Shown: piece after piece, positions 16,057-24,345 of the stretch | Layout of the letters: every line of letters starts with the position of its first letter | How positions within the stretch are numbered: the first letter of the stretch is position 1 | Origin: Mucilaginibacter psychrotolerans | Lineage (GTDB): Bacteria; Bacteroidota; Bacteroidia; Sphingobacteriales; Sphingobacteriaceae | Assembly: GCF_004519315.1 (NCBI RefSeq) | Contig: NZ_SOZE01000001.1 | Span: 372,001 to 436,000 of the forward strand | Reading direction: 5' to 3' | Length of the DNA stretch: 64,000 nucleotides | Position numbers and translations under genes: made by a program | Notes under the pieces: generated by a model | What the model saw: the letters and a program-made list of their open reading frames with translations, nothing else | What the model was told of the DNA's origin: nothing | The model's database searches: none

Positions 16057-18795
16057 CTACCTGCTCAACTCCACCTTCGCCAATTTACTACCCAATGGAA
16101 TCACATAAGCCCCACGCTCCATTCCCGTTTTCTGTATCAATTTATACTGTCTGCCGACCGAGGCCTGCTGTATGCGCAATAAAGCTTTAGGTGTATGGTC
16201 GTCGGCTGCGTTCAGGGTAGCTGTTATGCTGCCTGTTGCCGGGTTGTAGCTTATGGTTTTAAAAGTGCCGGCATCCAGCGTAAGCCATAGGCCAGCCGGC
16301 GCAATAAATACCCGCGATGCGGAGGCCGTAGTAATATCTACCTGGATAATACCCTTAGCGCTGCTTAGGTTACCACCAAAGGCTAGCCAGCCAAAGTTTG
16401 TATCGTGAGTAATATAAGTGGCCGAGTTTACGGCGTAGCCAAAAAAGTTAGGGCCATAGTCACCGGAGAGGCCATCAATCTTTAGGGTTGATGGATAAGC
16501 GTGGAAGGCCGCCGGACCAAAACCGTCCTGCGTAATGTTGGATATAGCGCCCATCAATCCGCCATAGCCTACGCGCAACAGGTATAAATCGGCGGGGTGC
16601 TTGCGGTACTCGCTCAATACAGGGATGGCGTTCATCCCCGAGCCGTAGTGGTGCAGCTGCCGCTCTATACGCGAAAGCTTGCCGCCGTACAAAAAGTCCC
16701 AATAACGGCGTGCCGAACCGTTATAACCCCAATGCGGCACGGTGGGCATATAACCCAATATGGCGTTGATGGTCACCTCGGCTTTATCGGTGTATCCAAA
16801 GTAGTCCGACCACGTGTACACCTCTTCCTGCCCGGTACTATCCCAGGGCATCTCACTACCAAAGGGGTATTGCAGGGTATGCCAGTGCTCGGCGCGTTTG
16901 CGCATTTCGGTTTCTAGTGAGAGGGCCCTATCGCTCCAGCCTTCGGCCTTCAGGTCCATCAGCAATAAATAAAATATCGTTCCCTCCATCTGCCCGAACT
17001 GAGCATAATATGGTGCCTGCTTTACCATGGCCATGGTGGTTTCATAGGCGCTATTGAGGTAGAATTGCCAGTCGCCCTGCGTTACCAGGCCGGTATAATT
17101 ACGCGCCAGCCGGTACATTACCCAATGTGCGGCGGTAACGTGTGGGTAATTGTAAGAGCGGCCCACATCGTTGGCAGCTTGATGGCTCCAGGCCGCCCAT
17201 GTTTTCCAGTTGAGGCTATCGCTGTAAGTGCCTTTGGGGATACTGTCGGGCTGGTAATAAAATACGCTTTTCTTCACCCCGTATTTCTGTGGACCATCGG
17301 CATGCTGTATGTTGCCGAACAGGGTGTGGTTTACAAATTCCTGCAGTTTGGCTAGCTCGGCTTTATCGGGCTGCACCAGTTGTTTCATCATAGCCCCCAG
17401 CCAGCTGCCCGCGCCACCTTCGTCGCTAAGGCCGGCAATCCAAACGCGGCTATCCTGGGTAACCTGCTGCTTCTTTTCGTAATCGTAAGTGATGACCGAA
17501 GGGTTGCGATGGAACGTGTCGGGCTTGTTAAACCATTGTTCGGTGGTCAGGAAATGGCCGAAATCCTTTACCAGTTCGCGCTCCGCTTTAATTACTTTAT
17601 AGCTGATGGTTTGGCTTAACCCATCGGTATAGGTGATGGTTAAGCGCGCCCGCCCCCATTGCAGGCCTTTTACGCTGTAGGCTTGCAGTGTTTTGTTTTC
17701 GGCACTAGTTGGTGTAATGCTGAGCGCGCCAGCCGGTTCTACGGTTAATGTTTTAACTTTCTTACTGTAGTTTAAGAACAGCCTGGCATCGGTGCCTTGC
17801 GGCAATACATACCCCGGTATGCCTACTGCTACCGGGCGGTGCTGCTCAACAAGTTTTTGTTCGATTCCTTTGATGGTGGGCGACAGCACAAACTGTACGC
17901 CATATTCAACCGTTTGCCCGGGCTTCACTACCACAGATGTCGGCTTGTTCCAGGGTTCGGCTTTTTTCCATTCGTTTTCGGCGTAGGCCTTGCTGTGCAC
18001 CATCCACTCGTAAAAACCTTCAAAATCTATCCCTTTCGGGGTTGGGTCGGCAAGCAGTGGGTTGTATGCCTCAAAAGGCGATTTACCATAGGGCAGTACC
18101 AGCAAGGCGGGCCCTTTGCCGCTGAGGCGGGTTGCCTGCAAATAACCGGCATCGCGGCCGATGTATGGGTCGTAAAATACGTTTCTGGCGTGGGCCTGTT
18201 CCAGTTCCTCGCCCTGTAAAATGTTATTGAAAATCATCGGCATGCCCAGCGCGCCAATTTCTACTGCCTGGTTGCTTGTGTTTTTCAACTTGAATGATAG
18301 CACCAGGTTGCCCTTTACCACTTGCCAGTAACGTTGCACTTTAAGCGGGATGTTGGCCGGAAGCGTAGGCGATAGGTCCGCAGCGGCCAGTACGCCGGCT
18401 TGCATTACTTGCAGCGGTGTAACATCTTCGCGGCTTGCAGCAGTGGAATAATTGGTCCATGCGGTATCACCTGCGCTTTTAAGGCGCAGGTTGATATCGC
18501 CGAGGTGATACATGCCATCGCTGCTGCGTTGAGCCAGGCGCTCCGACGGGGTAAAATCAAAATCTTTTTCGGTATTGGGTTGCAACCCGGCAACGGTTTG
18601 CGAAGCTTTCACCAGCTTTAGCCGGAATGCCGGCGTATTAAAAGTTAACAGCCCTTTATCTAAATGCAGCGTAGATGGTCTTTTCTCGAGGTTCTTCCAG
18701 GGATCCTGGGCACGGGATGGCGTGACGCCAAAGAGCGTCAATATAAAAAACAATACTATGGATAAACGACAGGCGCTGCGAATGTTGGTTTGCAT
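16057..18795 (-). CDS. Secreted DUF5695 domain protein
   Basis: About 912 aa, secreted: signal peptide MQTNIRSACRLSIVLFFILT... ending SRAQ, with the start chosen at the ATG at 18795 (one at 18819 is in frame). The body matches the DUF5695 family of Bacteroidetes: an N-terminal beta-sandwich region (about residues 25-400), a long helical segment rich in Trp, Tyr and His (about 430-740, e.g. YNYPHVTAAHWVMYRLARNY), and a C-terminal beta region. The helical part resembles the (alpha/alpha)6 toroid of glycan-active enzymes, and a role in polysaccharide breakdown is likely but not proven. No SusC/SusD pair is nearby. Confidence 0.7.
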   Translation of the reverse strand: MQTNIRSACRLSIVLFFILTLFGVTPSRAQDPWKNLEKRPSTLHLDKGLLTFNTPAFRLKLVKASQTVAGLQPNTEKDFDFTPSERLAQRSSDGMYHLGDINLRLKSAGDTAWTNYSTAASREDVTPLQVMQAGVLAAADLSPTLPANIPLKVQRYWQVVKGNLVLSFKLKNTSNQAVEIGALGMPMIFNNILQGEELEQAHARNVFYDPYIGRDAGYLQATRLSGKGPALLVLPYGKSPFEAYNPLLADPTPKGIDFEGFYEWMVHSKAYAENEWKKAEPWNKPTSVVVKPGQTVEYGVQFVLSPTIKGIEQKLVEQHRPVAVGIPGYVLPQGTDARLFLNYSKKVKTLTVEPAGALSITPTSAENKTLQAYSVKGLQWGRARLTITYTDGLSQTISYKVIKAERELVKDFGHFLTTEQWFNKPDTFHRNPSVITYDYEKKQQVTQDSRVWIAGLSDEGGAGSWLGAMMKQLVQPDKAELAKLQEFVNHTLFGNIQHADGPQKYGVKKSVFYYQPDSIPKGTYSDSLNWKTWAAWSHQAANDVGRSYNYPHVTAAHWVMYRLARNYTGLVTQGDWQFYLNSAYETTMAMVKQAPYYAQFGQMEGTIFYLLLMDLKAEGWSDRALSLETEMRKRAEHWHTLQYPFGSEMPWDSTGQEEVYTWSDYFGYTDKAEVTINAILGYMPTVPHWGYNGSARRYWDFLYGGKLSRIERQLHHYGSGMNAIPVLSEYRKHPADLYLLRVGYGGLMGAISNITQDGFGPAAFHAYPSTLKIDGLSGDYGPNFFGYAVNSATYITHDTNFGWLAFGGNLSSAKGIIQVDITTASASRVFIAPAGLWLTLDAGTFKTISYNPATGSITATLNAADDHTPKALLRIQQASVGRQYKLIQKTGMERGAYVIPLGSKLAKVELSR

Positions 18796-18935
18796 ATGAT
18801 ACACGAACGCTAAGTTCATGGAAAGTAAATGTAAGGGATTATTGCGCAGGATTTAATTGTAATTTGCCCAATTGTAGCAGTATATTATCGCTTTTTTGGT
18901 GTTGGTGCCGTAATGGCAGATAATTTATCTATAAA

Positions 18936-19128
18936 CCTCAGGGAAATAGCTTTTAAGTTTTTCATTCCCCTCTTGAGAGGGGGCGCGGCAGATTGTGTGA
19001 TGGGAGGGGTGTGTTCGCCACCTTGCAACGGCACAATGCATGGCTTGCCAACACACCCCTCCACCCCTCTCAAGAGGGGAATCGCACGTTCCATCGCGCG
19101 CAATATTTTAAAAGCAATTTCCCTGAGG
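18936..19128. repeat. MITE-like element with nested inverted repeats
   Basis: Terminal inverted repeats CCTCAGGGAAATAGCTTTTAA (left, from 18936) and its near-perfect complement at the right end (to 19128). Inside lie a second inverted pair (ATTCCCCTCTTGAGAGGGG versus CCCCTCTCAAGAGGGGAAT) and a third (GGGAGGGGTGTGTT versus AACACACCCCTCC). No gene is encoded. The right end lies 1 nt from the stop codon of the neighbouring minus-strand gene. Confidence 0.75.
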
Positions 19129-19129
19129 C

Positions 19130-20029
19130 CTATTTTCCATACCCTTTATCTATTTTCTTAATTACCCATTTCTCGAAGAGGCCGACAGCTTTTTCTTGCG
19201 CATCGCTTTTGTCTCTAAGTTCTACGTACCTCATTAGACCAAGTAATTTGAGTTCGGAGTGCTTTCCATCACCCGAGATATTGATATCTGAATGCATGGT
19301 GCGCAGGCGGATGGTGTCGGCATCCTGCAGCCGCTTGTAATCCAGTAATTGCGCTATCGTATCTTTTTTGTTGAAGTTGCTGCTAAAGTAAAACGTATTG
19401 GTCTTGCTGTCGAAATCGATGTTGGCTGTATCGGGGGATATCTTCAGGCTTTTGCTGCTGTTGTGGCTGCGTACATACTTATCTAAATCCTTTATATATT
19501 CCAGTTGCAGCGAGTTTACGCGCGATACCAGTTCGCGCTTAGAGAAATTGAAACTGTAAGTTTTATTAATGCCCGTAATTTTTGTGTATTTACCACGCAC
19601 CATGCTAGTAGCCACGAATGATAATACCGAGAAGCAGATAACCAGGTTTCGCAGTACGGGCTTTAAGCAGTAGCTACCTGATGCATTAAACAGGTAGTAG
19701 CTCAGGGGGAGCACAAGCAAAGCGACATAATCGGAATAGTCTACCACGCGATCAATGGGGACGCCCGCGCCGTTAAGGCTATCGATAAATGGCTGCGCCA
19801 GGGGCGATTTCCAAACCATAAACAATACCAGCGTAGCGGTATGTACAAGCAGTACCCTTCGCGGCCAAAGCGCACCTAAGAAATAAGCGAAAGCAAACAG
19901 TCCGGCAAAATCAGACAGCTTGCCCGTAAGCACATTGTGAAAGTTTGGTTTGCAATACCAGTCATTGATCATCAGCACCAACACAGCGGTGACGAAAAAC
20001 GGATTCCCTAATTTTTGTTTGGCGGCCAT
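19130..20029 (-). CDS. Hypothetical multi-pass membrane protein
   Basis: 299 aa. The first half has about five membrane helices and begins with a conserved-looking block, INDWYCKPNFHNVLTGKLSD followed by FAGLFAFAYF, then further on VDYSDYVALLVLPLSYY. I have the impression of similar proteins in Bacteroidetes and other phyla with no assigned function. The C-terminal 120 residues are soluble and charged and probably periplasmic or cytosolic. The stop codon directly abuts the MITE-like repeat at 18936-19128. No operon partner. Confidence 0.6.
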   Translation of the reverse strand: MAAKQKLGNPFFVTAVLVLMINDWYCKPNFHNVLTGKLSDFAGLFAFAYFLGALWPRRVLLVHTATLVLFMVWKSPLAQPFIDSLNGAGVPIDRVVDYSDYVALLVLPLSYYLFNASGSYCLKPVLRNLVICFSVLSFVATSMVRGKYTKITGINKTYSFNFSKRELVSRVNSLQLEYIKDLDKYVRSHNSSKSLKISPDTANIDFDSKTNTFYFSSNFNKKDTIAQLLDYKRLQDADTIRLRTMHSDINISGDGKHSELKLLGLMRYVELRDKSDAQEKAVGLFEKWVIKKIDKGYGK

Positions 20030-20431
20030 AGGTTAATTAACAGCAAGTTATATAAATAATCGGCATAAATAAATCAATATTTTTTACTTAAAATACCGAG
20101 TAGCCTCACCCTAAAGAGGCTACATCATATACGCATTTAAGGCATTTTAATTAAAATTGCATTTGGCTGTGTTTCTCCCTTTACGGACTTTGCGGTATAA
20201 GTTTAACCGCAAAGTCCGCAAAGACTGGCATATAGTTTAGCGCAAAGGGCACAAAGCCTATCTTGACCAAATTTAGTTTTGTTGTTTAACATTGGGTTTT
20301 ATTTATGTACAGACTCTTTTTTATGTCAATCGCGAATGCGCGGGACCCTGTGCTGTTTGTCGGCCGGCAAATTAAACTACGATGCTACAGCTGCATTAAT
20401 ACCGGTTTCTTTTTCATTTTTCTACCCATAT
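20030..20431. other. Intergenic region with one inverted repeat
   Basis: About 470 nt lie between the divergent membrane protein and ettA. A perfect 13-bp inverted repeat (CGGACTTTGCGGT, arms 20184-20196 and 20206-20218) is followed by another GCAAAG-type half copy near 20241-20260, related to the repeat at 8257-8316. A further weak hairpin (AGCCTC/GAGGCT) is seen at 20101-20121. No gene is supported here. Confidence 0.5.
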
Positions 20432-20439
20432 TAATTTTG
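20432..20439 (+). promoter_or_regulatory. Bacteroidetes -7 box upstream of ettA
   Basis: TAATTTTG matches TAnnTTTG, 60 nt upstream of the ettA start. No clear -33 TTG is seen at the right spacing. Confidence 0.4.
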
Positions 20440-20499
20440 CCGCATGCCTTATTTACGAGATATTTGAAACCACATACATCATAAACCAATACTAGTACA

Positions 20500-22182
20500 A
20501 TGGCCGACGAGAAGATCATATTTTCTATGGCAGGGGTAAGCAAAGTTTATCCCCCGCAAAAAACAGTACTCAAAAACATCTACCTGTCGTTTTTTTACGG
20601 TGCCAAAATAGGCGTTATCGGTTTAAACGGTTCGGGTAAATCAAGCTTGCTGAAAATTATTGCCGGTATAGATAAAACCAACATCGGCGAGGTGGTATTT
20701 TCGCCGGGCTATACCGTGGGCTACCTGAGTCAGGAGCCGGAGCTGGATCCCAACAAAACCGTAAAAGAAATTGTGGAGGAAGGCGTTGCTGCAACAACAG
20801 CTTTATTAAAAGAATACGAAGAGATAAACGAGAAATTCGGTTTAGAAGAATATTTCAGCGATGCCGATAAAATGGATAAGCTGATGAGCCGCCAGGGCGA
20901 ACTGCAGGATCAGATTGATGCCGTGAACGCCTGGGAACTTGACGTGAAACTGGAACGCGCCATGGATGCTCTGCGCTGCCCCGACCCGGATGCCAAAATC
21001 TCCGTACTATCGGGCGGTGAGCGCCGCCGTGTTGCTTTATGCCGCTTACTGCTGCAGGAGCCGGATGTTTTACTGCTGGATGAACCTACCAACCACCTGG
21101 ATGCTGAATCTATCGATTGGTTGGAGCAGCACCTTAAACAATATAAAGGCACCGTTATTGCCGTAACGCACGACAGGTACTTCCTGGATAATGTTGCCGG
21201 CTGGATACTGGAACTGGACCGTGGCGAAGGTTTGCCATGGAAAGGAAATTACTCGTCATGGCTCGACCAGAAATCGAAACGCCTTGCCCAGGAAGAGAAA
21301 GGCGAGAGCAAACGCCAGAAGATTTTGGAGCGCGAGCTGGAATGGGTGCGTATGGGGGCAAAGGGCCGCCACGCCAAATCAAAAGCGCGTTTATCCAACT
21401 ACGATAAATTAGCATCGGAGGAAACAAAGGACAGGGAAGAAAAGCTGGAGTTGTTTATTCCGCCGGGCCCGCGTTTGGGCAATATCGTGATAGAGGCCAA
21501 TAACGTTACCAAGGCCTATGGCGATAAATTGTTGTTCGATAACCTTACCTTCTCGCTGCCGCCAGCGGGTATAGTAGGCATTATCGGCCCCAACGGTGCG
21601 GGTAAAACCACGCTGTTCCGTTTAATAACCGGGCAAGATCAACCCGATGCAGGTACCTTCCGCGTAGGCGAAACCGTTGCATTAGGGTATGTTGACCAGA
21701 TGCACGACGACCTGGATCCAAACAAATCTGTTTGGGAAAACGTAACCGGCGGCCTGGAAACCATTATGGTAGGTAACCGCCCCCTCAATTCACGTGCTTA
21801 CGTATCGCGCTTCAACTTCAACGGTGCAGATCAACAGAAGAAAGTTGGCGTACTATCGGGCGGTGAGCGTAACCGCGTGCATTTATCCATTACACTTAAA
21901 AAAGGCTCTAACGTTTTACTGCTGGATGAGCCCACAAACGATATCGACGTAAACACCTTACGTGCACTGGAAGAAGCCCTGGAAAACTTTGGCGGCTGTG
22001 CCGTAGTCATCAGCCACGACAGGTGGTTCCTCGATAGGATTTGCACGCACATCCTTGCATTCGAGGGCAACTCACAAGTGTACTTCTTCGAAGGCAACTA
22101 CAGCGATTACGAAGAAAATCGTAAAAAACGTTTGGGCGATGTAGCGCCTAAAAGGATCAGGTATAAGAAGCTGGTGGGGTAG
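20500..22182 (+). CDS. ettA: ABC-F ATPase, energy-dependent translational throttle EttA
   Basis: Cytosolic ABC-F protein that binds the ribosomal E site and gates entry into elongation according to ATP/ADP. 560 aa. Two ATPase domains: Walker A GLNGSGKSS (about 41-49) and GPNGAGKTT (about 363-371); signatures LSGGERRRVAL and LSGGERNRVHLS; Walker B LLLDEPTNHLD and LLLDEPTNDID. The short arm insert in domain one (about residues 95-140) and the linker with the ELEWVRMGAKGRHAKSKARL P-site tRNA-interacting motif identify EttA rather than Uup or YheS. There are no membrane domains. Monocistronic with a strong terminator behind it. Confidence 0.95.
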   Translation: MADEKIIFSMAGVSKVYPPQKTVLKNIYLSFFYGAKIGVIGLNGSGKSSLLKIIAGIDKTNIGEVVFSPGYTVGYLSQEPELDPNKTVKEIVEEGVAATTALLKEYEEINEKFGLEEYFSDADKMDKLMSRQGELQDQIDAVNAWELDVKLERAMDALRCPDPDAKISVLSGGERRRVALCRLLLQEPDVLLLDEPTNHLDAESIDWLEQHLKQYKGTVIAVTHDRYFLDNVAGWILELDRGEGLPWKGNYSSWLDQKSKRLAQEEKGESKRQKILERELEWVRMGAKGRHAKSKARLSNYDKLASEETKDREEKLELFIPPGPRLGNIVIEANNVTKAYGDKLLFDNLTFSLPPAGIVGIIGPNGAGKTTLFRLITGQDQPDAGTFRVGETVALGYVDQMHDDLDPNKSVWENVTGGLETIMVGNRPLNSRAYVSRFNFNGADQQKKVGVLSGGERNRVHLSITLKKGSNVLLLDEPTNDIDVNTLRALEEALENFGGCAVVISHDRWFLDRICTHILAFEGNSQVYFFEGNYSDYEENRKKRLGDVAPKRIRYKKLVG

Positions 22183-22223
22183 AATTTTAGAAGCAGGACT
22201 ACTAGAATCAAGAGACAAGAGAG

Positions 22224-22267
22224 AAAAGAGAAAGGCGTTTCGGTAACACGAAACACCTTTCTCTTTT
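22224..22267 (+). terminator. Rho-independent terminator of ettA
   Basis: 19-bp arms (22224-22242 and 22249-22267; AAAAGAGAAAGG... and its complement) with one wobble pair and a 6-nt loop, running into TTTTCC. An AGAATCAAGAG repeat lies at 22204-22214 between the stop codon and the stem. Confidence 0.85.
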
Positions 22268-22281
22268 CCTTTTTACACCCC

Positions 22282-22450
22282 TGTCATCTCGAACGAGCTG
22301 CGTGGGATTGTGCGCGAGCGGCGAGGAGAGAACTTGTATACCATGCTATAACCGCTTTGCCGTGCGCCATGCATTGGTGCGATTGCAAAGCGCAGAAGGT
22401 TTCTCGTCGCGCCCCCGCGCAGCCCGGCTCTCCGCTCGCTCGAAATGACA
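22282..22450. repeat. MITE-like inverted-repeat element, TGTCATCTCGA family
   Basis: 169 bp with terminal inverted repeats TGTCATCTCGAACGA (left) and TCGCTCGAAATGACA (right; complement TGTCATTTCGAGCGA, two mismatches). The interior is GC-rich with several hairpin arms and no supported gene. The type is known from many Bacteroidetes genomes as a short non-coding repeat. Confidence 0.65.
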
Positions 22451-22462
22451 CGGTTGTTTGTT

Positions 22463-23329
22463 TTAGACTTTTAATGGCACATACCTCTTCTTATACGTCC
22501 TATACGCAACCCATACACCTATCCCGGCGAGTAGGAATACCCAAACGTTTACCAGGCCGATGATGAATTCGGTAAACATGGCCCAACCGTTTACGATGGC
22601 CATGCCCAGGCGTTTAAAGAATGGCAATTGGTAGGCAGATGGGTCGTCATTGGCCACCATTTCTTTTAAGATAGTATTGCTTTGGTGAAAGCTGAGGCTG
22701 ATGTTGCTGTATTTTACGGCGGCGTCTATCCGCTGGTTGTTTATCTGCCCGTCAACCAGGTCGTCTTTCAGCGAAAGCACAGCATCGGGGTTTTTGATGG
22801 TTATTTTACCACTTTTCTGTTGTGCAATCATTTCGCGGCGGTTATTTGTTTTCATGCGCTCGGCAAGGTAATCAAGTGATTTATCTTCGATATCCATCTG
22901 TCGCGAGGTAATATACATGCCGAGGTGGCTTACCTTTATCATAAAGCCTTCCAGTTTTTCGGAGGGTATTTTAACGGTCATATCTGCCGAGGTGTTGAAG
23001 GCCGAAACATGGAGCACAGAATCGTCGCTAACGCGTATATCCTGGCTGTTTACCACTTCCGAGCGCATTTGGTGGTGCATGACCATGCCGCCCAGCCTGT
23101 TGGTAAGCGCTGATACCGAATCGCCGGTTTGCTGTACATTTTTTACTTTGAAAGCCATGTCGGCTGTTTTTACCAGTTTATCGGGGCCTTTAAATAGAGT
23201 GTCTGCCGCTATACCGACCGTATCAGCGGCAGAAGCGCGTTTATCGGTATTGGCGTATTCGTAATTTTTTCCTTTACACGCTGCCAGCAAAGCAACGGCT
23301 GCCAGCACCACTAAGATTTTTGTTTTCAT
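22463..23329 (-). CDS. DUF4349 lipoprotein
   Basis: 288 aa. Lipobox LLAACKGK near residue 18. The DUF4349 domain covers about residues 50-245 (KTADMAFKVKNVQQTGDSVSALTNRLGG at the start, then a KIPSEKLEGFM strand and helices). A C-terminal membrane helix (about 258-278, FIIGLVNVWVFLLAGIGVWV) is followed by a basic tail. So the protein is anchored at both ends, with the domain outside the cytosol. Function is unknown; the family resembles sensor or assembly domains that sit next to membrane helices. Upstream sequence is partly duplicated at 23545-23600. Confidence 0.8.
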   Translation of the reverse strand: MKTKILVVLAAVALLAACKGKNYEYANTDKRASAADTVGIAADTLFKGPDKLVKTADMAFKVKNVQQTGDSVSALTNRLGGMVMHHQMRSEVVNSQDIRVSDDSVLHVSAFNTSADMTVKIPSEKLEGFMIKVSHLGMYITSRQMDIEDKSLDYLAERMKTNNRREMIAQQKSGKITIKNPDAVLSLKDDLVDGQINNQRIDAAVKYSNISLSFHQSNTILKEMVANDDPSAYQLPFFKRLGMAIVNGWAMFTEFIIGLVNVWVFLLAGIGVWVAYRTYKKRYVPLKV

Positions 23330-23330
23330 G

Positions 23331-23600
23331 ATTGATTTATTGGTTTAGTATTGATACCCGGCGACAATCAAAAGTAACCCAACATTTTTGGATTTAATTT
23401 ATATAATATATTGATTATCAATAATTTAAGTTAAAATATGAAAGCCCCCAGTGTATTTGCTGGCGGCAAAATGGAAATCGATGGATGATATAATGATATT
23501 ATGGAGCAGTGCCTAACCGCGCTGGAGTTAAGCCCTTTGCGATGAGTTAATTGGTTTGCTATTGATACCCCGTAGCCGGCAATAGTAACCCTATTTGCGG
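23331..23600. repeat. Diverged duplication of a gene-upstream segment
   Basis: The segment upstream of the DUF4349 gene (23331-23390, containing ATTGGTTTAGTATTGATACC and then AAAGTAACCC) recurs in the same orientation at 23545-23600 (ATTGGTTTGCTATTGATACC, then ATAGTAACCC). The rest of 23330-23640 is A/T-rich with no supported gene. This looks like an old tandem duplication of which the second gene copy has been lost. Confidence 0.5.
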
Positions 23601-23689
23601 CTAATATTTAAAATGTTACAATTAGAGAGGTTGGAGGATAGAGATTAGAGGTTAGTTGGGCGAGGCTCGAAATAAGAGGTTAGAGATAG

Positions 23690-23820
23690 AAACTCACCAC
23701 CTCGTCCTTGCAAGGAGCGGCGCAAGAGGCCTGGAGGTGGGGCGACGAAGCAATCCTCGGCAAGCAGAGAGGCCCTGCTTGCCGATGGTTGCCAGGCTAT
23801 CGCTAGCAATGACGATGTCC
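23690..23820. repeat. Degenerate repeat related to CGTCATT family
   Basis: Contains GCGACGAAGCAATC, GGCAAGCAGAGAGGCCCTGCTTGCC (hairpin) and GCTAGCAATGACGA at the right end. These match parts of the elements at 6168-6263 and 49270-49440. There is no coding signal, and it ends a few nucleotides before the stop of the NTF2-like gene. Confidence 0.45.
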
Positions 23821-23824
23821 TGAA

Positions 23825-24283
23825 CTATTCCGGGCAATTATCTTTGCGGCGGGTATCAACGATGTAAATGATTTTCCAGCCGTTAGGGGTTTTCATCAGC
23901 TGGAAAAAATTGATGCCGCAATGGCTGAACGCTGCGCCGCGGTAGAATTTGTAAGGTGTCCATACGCTGGCCAGCGCACCATCTACTTTAATATCGCCAT
24001 AGGTGATGCGCTCGTCATAAACTTCTTTATGCGGCGTACCAACGGCTTTCAGGAAACCCTCCGGCTTTTCATTCATCAATACGATAGTGCCATCTGCTTT
24101 AGTATCCAGGCCCTGCAACACCATCCCATCTGCAAATACCGACTTCAACAGAGTACTGTCCCCCTTTCTCATCGCATCGAACATCGTGTTGATGGCTTTC
24201 TTGATATCGTCTTTATCGGTTTGGCAAAAGGCTTTCGTGCTACTAAGGCTTATCAGTATGGCAAGGAGGAATAGTTTTTTCAT
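23825..24283 (-). CDS. Secreted NTF2/SnoaL-like protein
   Basis: 152 aa from the ATG at 24283, which begins a signal peptide (MKKLFLLAILISLSSTKAFC, cleavage near FCQ). The mature part is one cone-shaped NTF2-like domain: helix DDIKKAINTMFDAMRKGDSTLLKSVF, central strands, and a terminal WKIIYIVDTRRKD strand. The DUF4440/SnoaL-like family binds small hydrophobic ligands or acts as an enzyme; no catalytic residues stand out. An upstream ATG at 24319 is in frame but precedes the signal peptide with a charged stretch. Confidence 0.75.
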   Translation of the reverse strand: MKKLFLLAILISLSSTKAFCQTDKDDIKKAINTMFDAMRKGDSTLLKSVFADGMVLQGLDTKADGTIVLMNEKPEGFLKAVGTPHKEVYDERITYGDIKVDGALASVWTPYKFYRGAAFSHCGINFFQLMKTPNGWKIIYIVDTRRKDNCPE

Positions 24284-24345
24284 TTTGCGCGATTTTAAAT
24301 CAAATACTAATATATTCAATTTATCTTCAAGCCATAAATCTTATC

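Noticed and set aside
18885..19161. Small frames on both strands
   Set aside because: They are created by the inverted-repeat element at 18936-19128.
22357..22563. Small plus-strand frame
   Set aside because: Lies in the repeat element and antisense to the DUF4349 gene.
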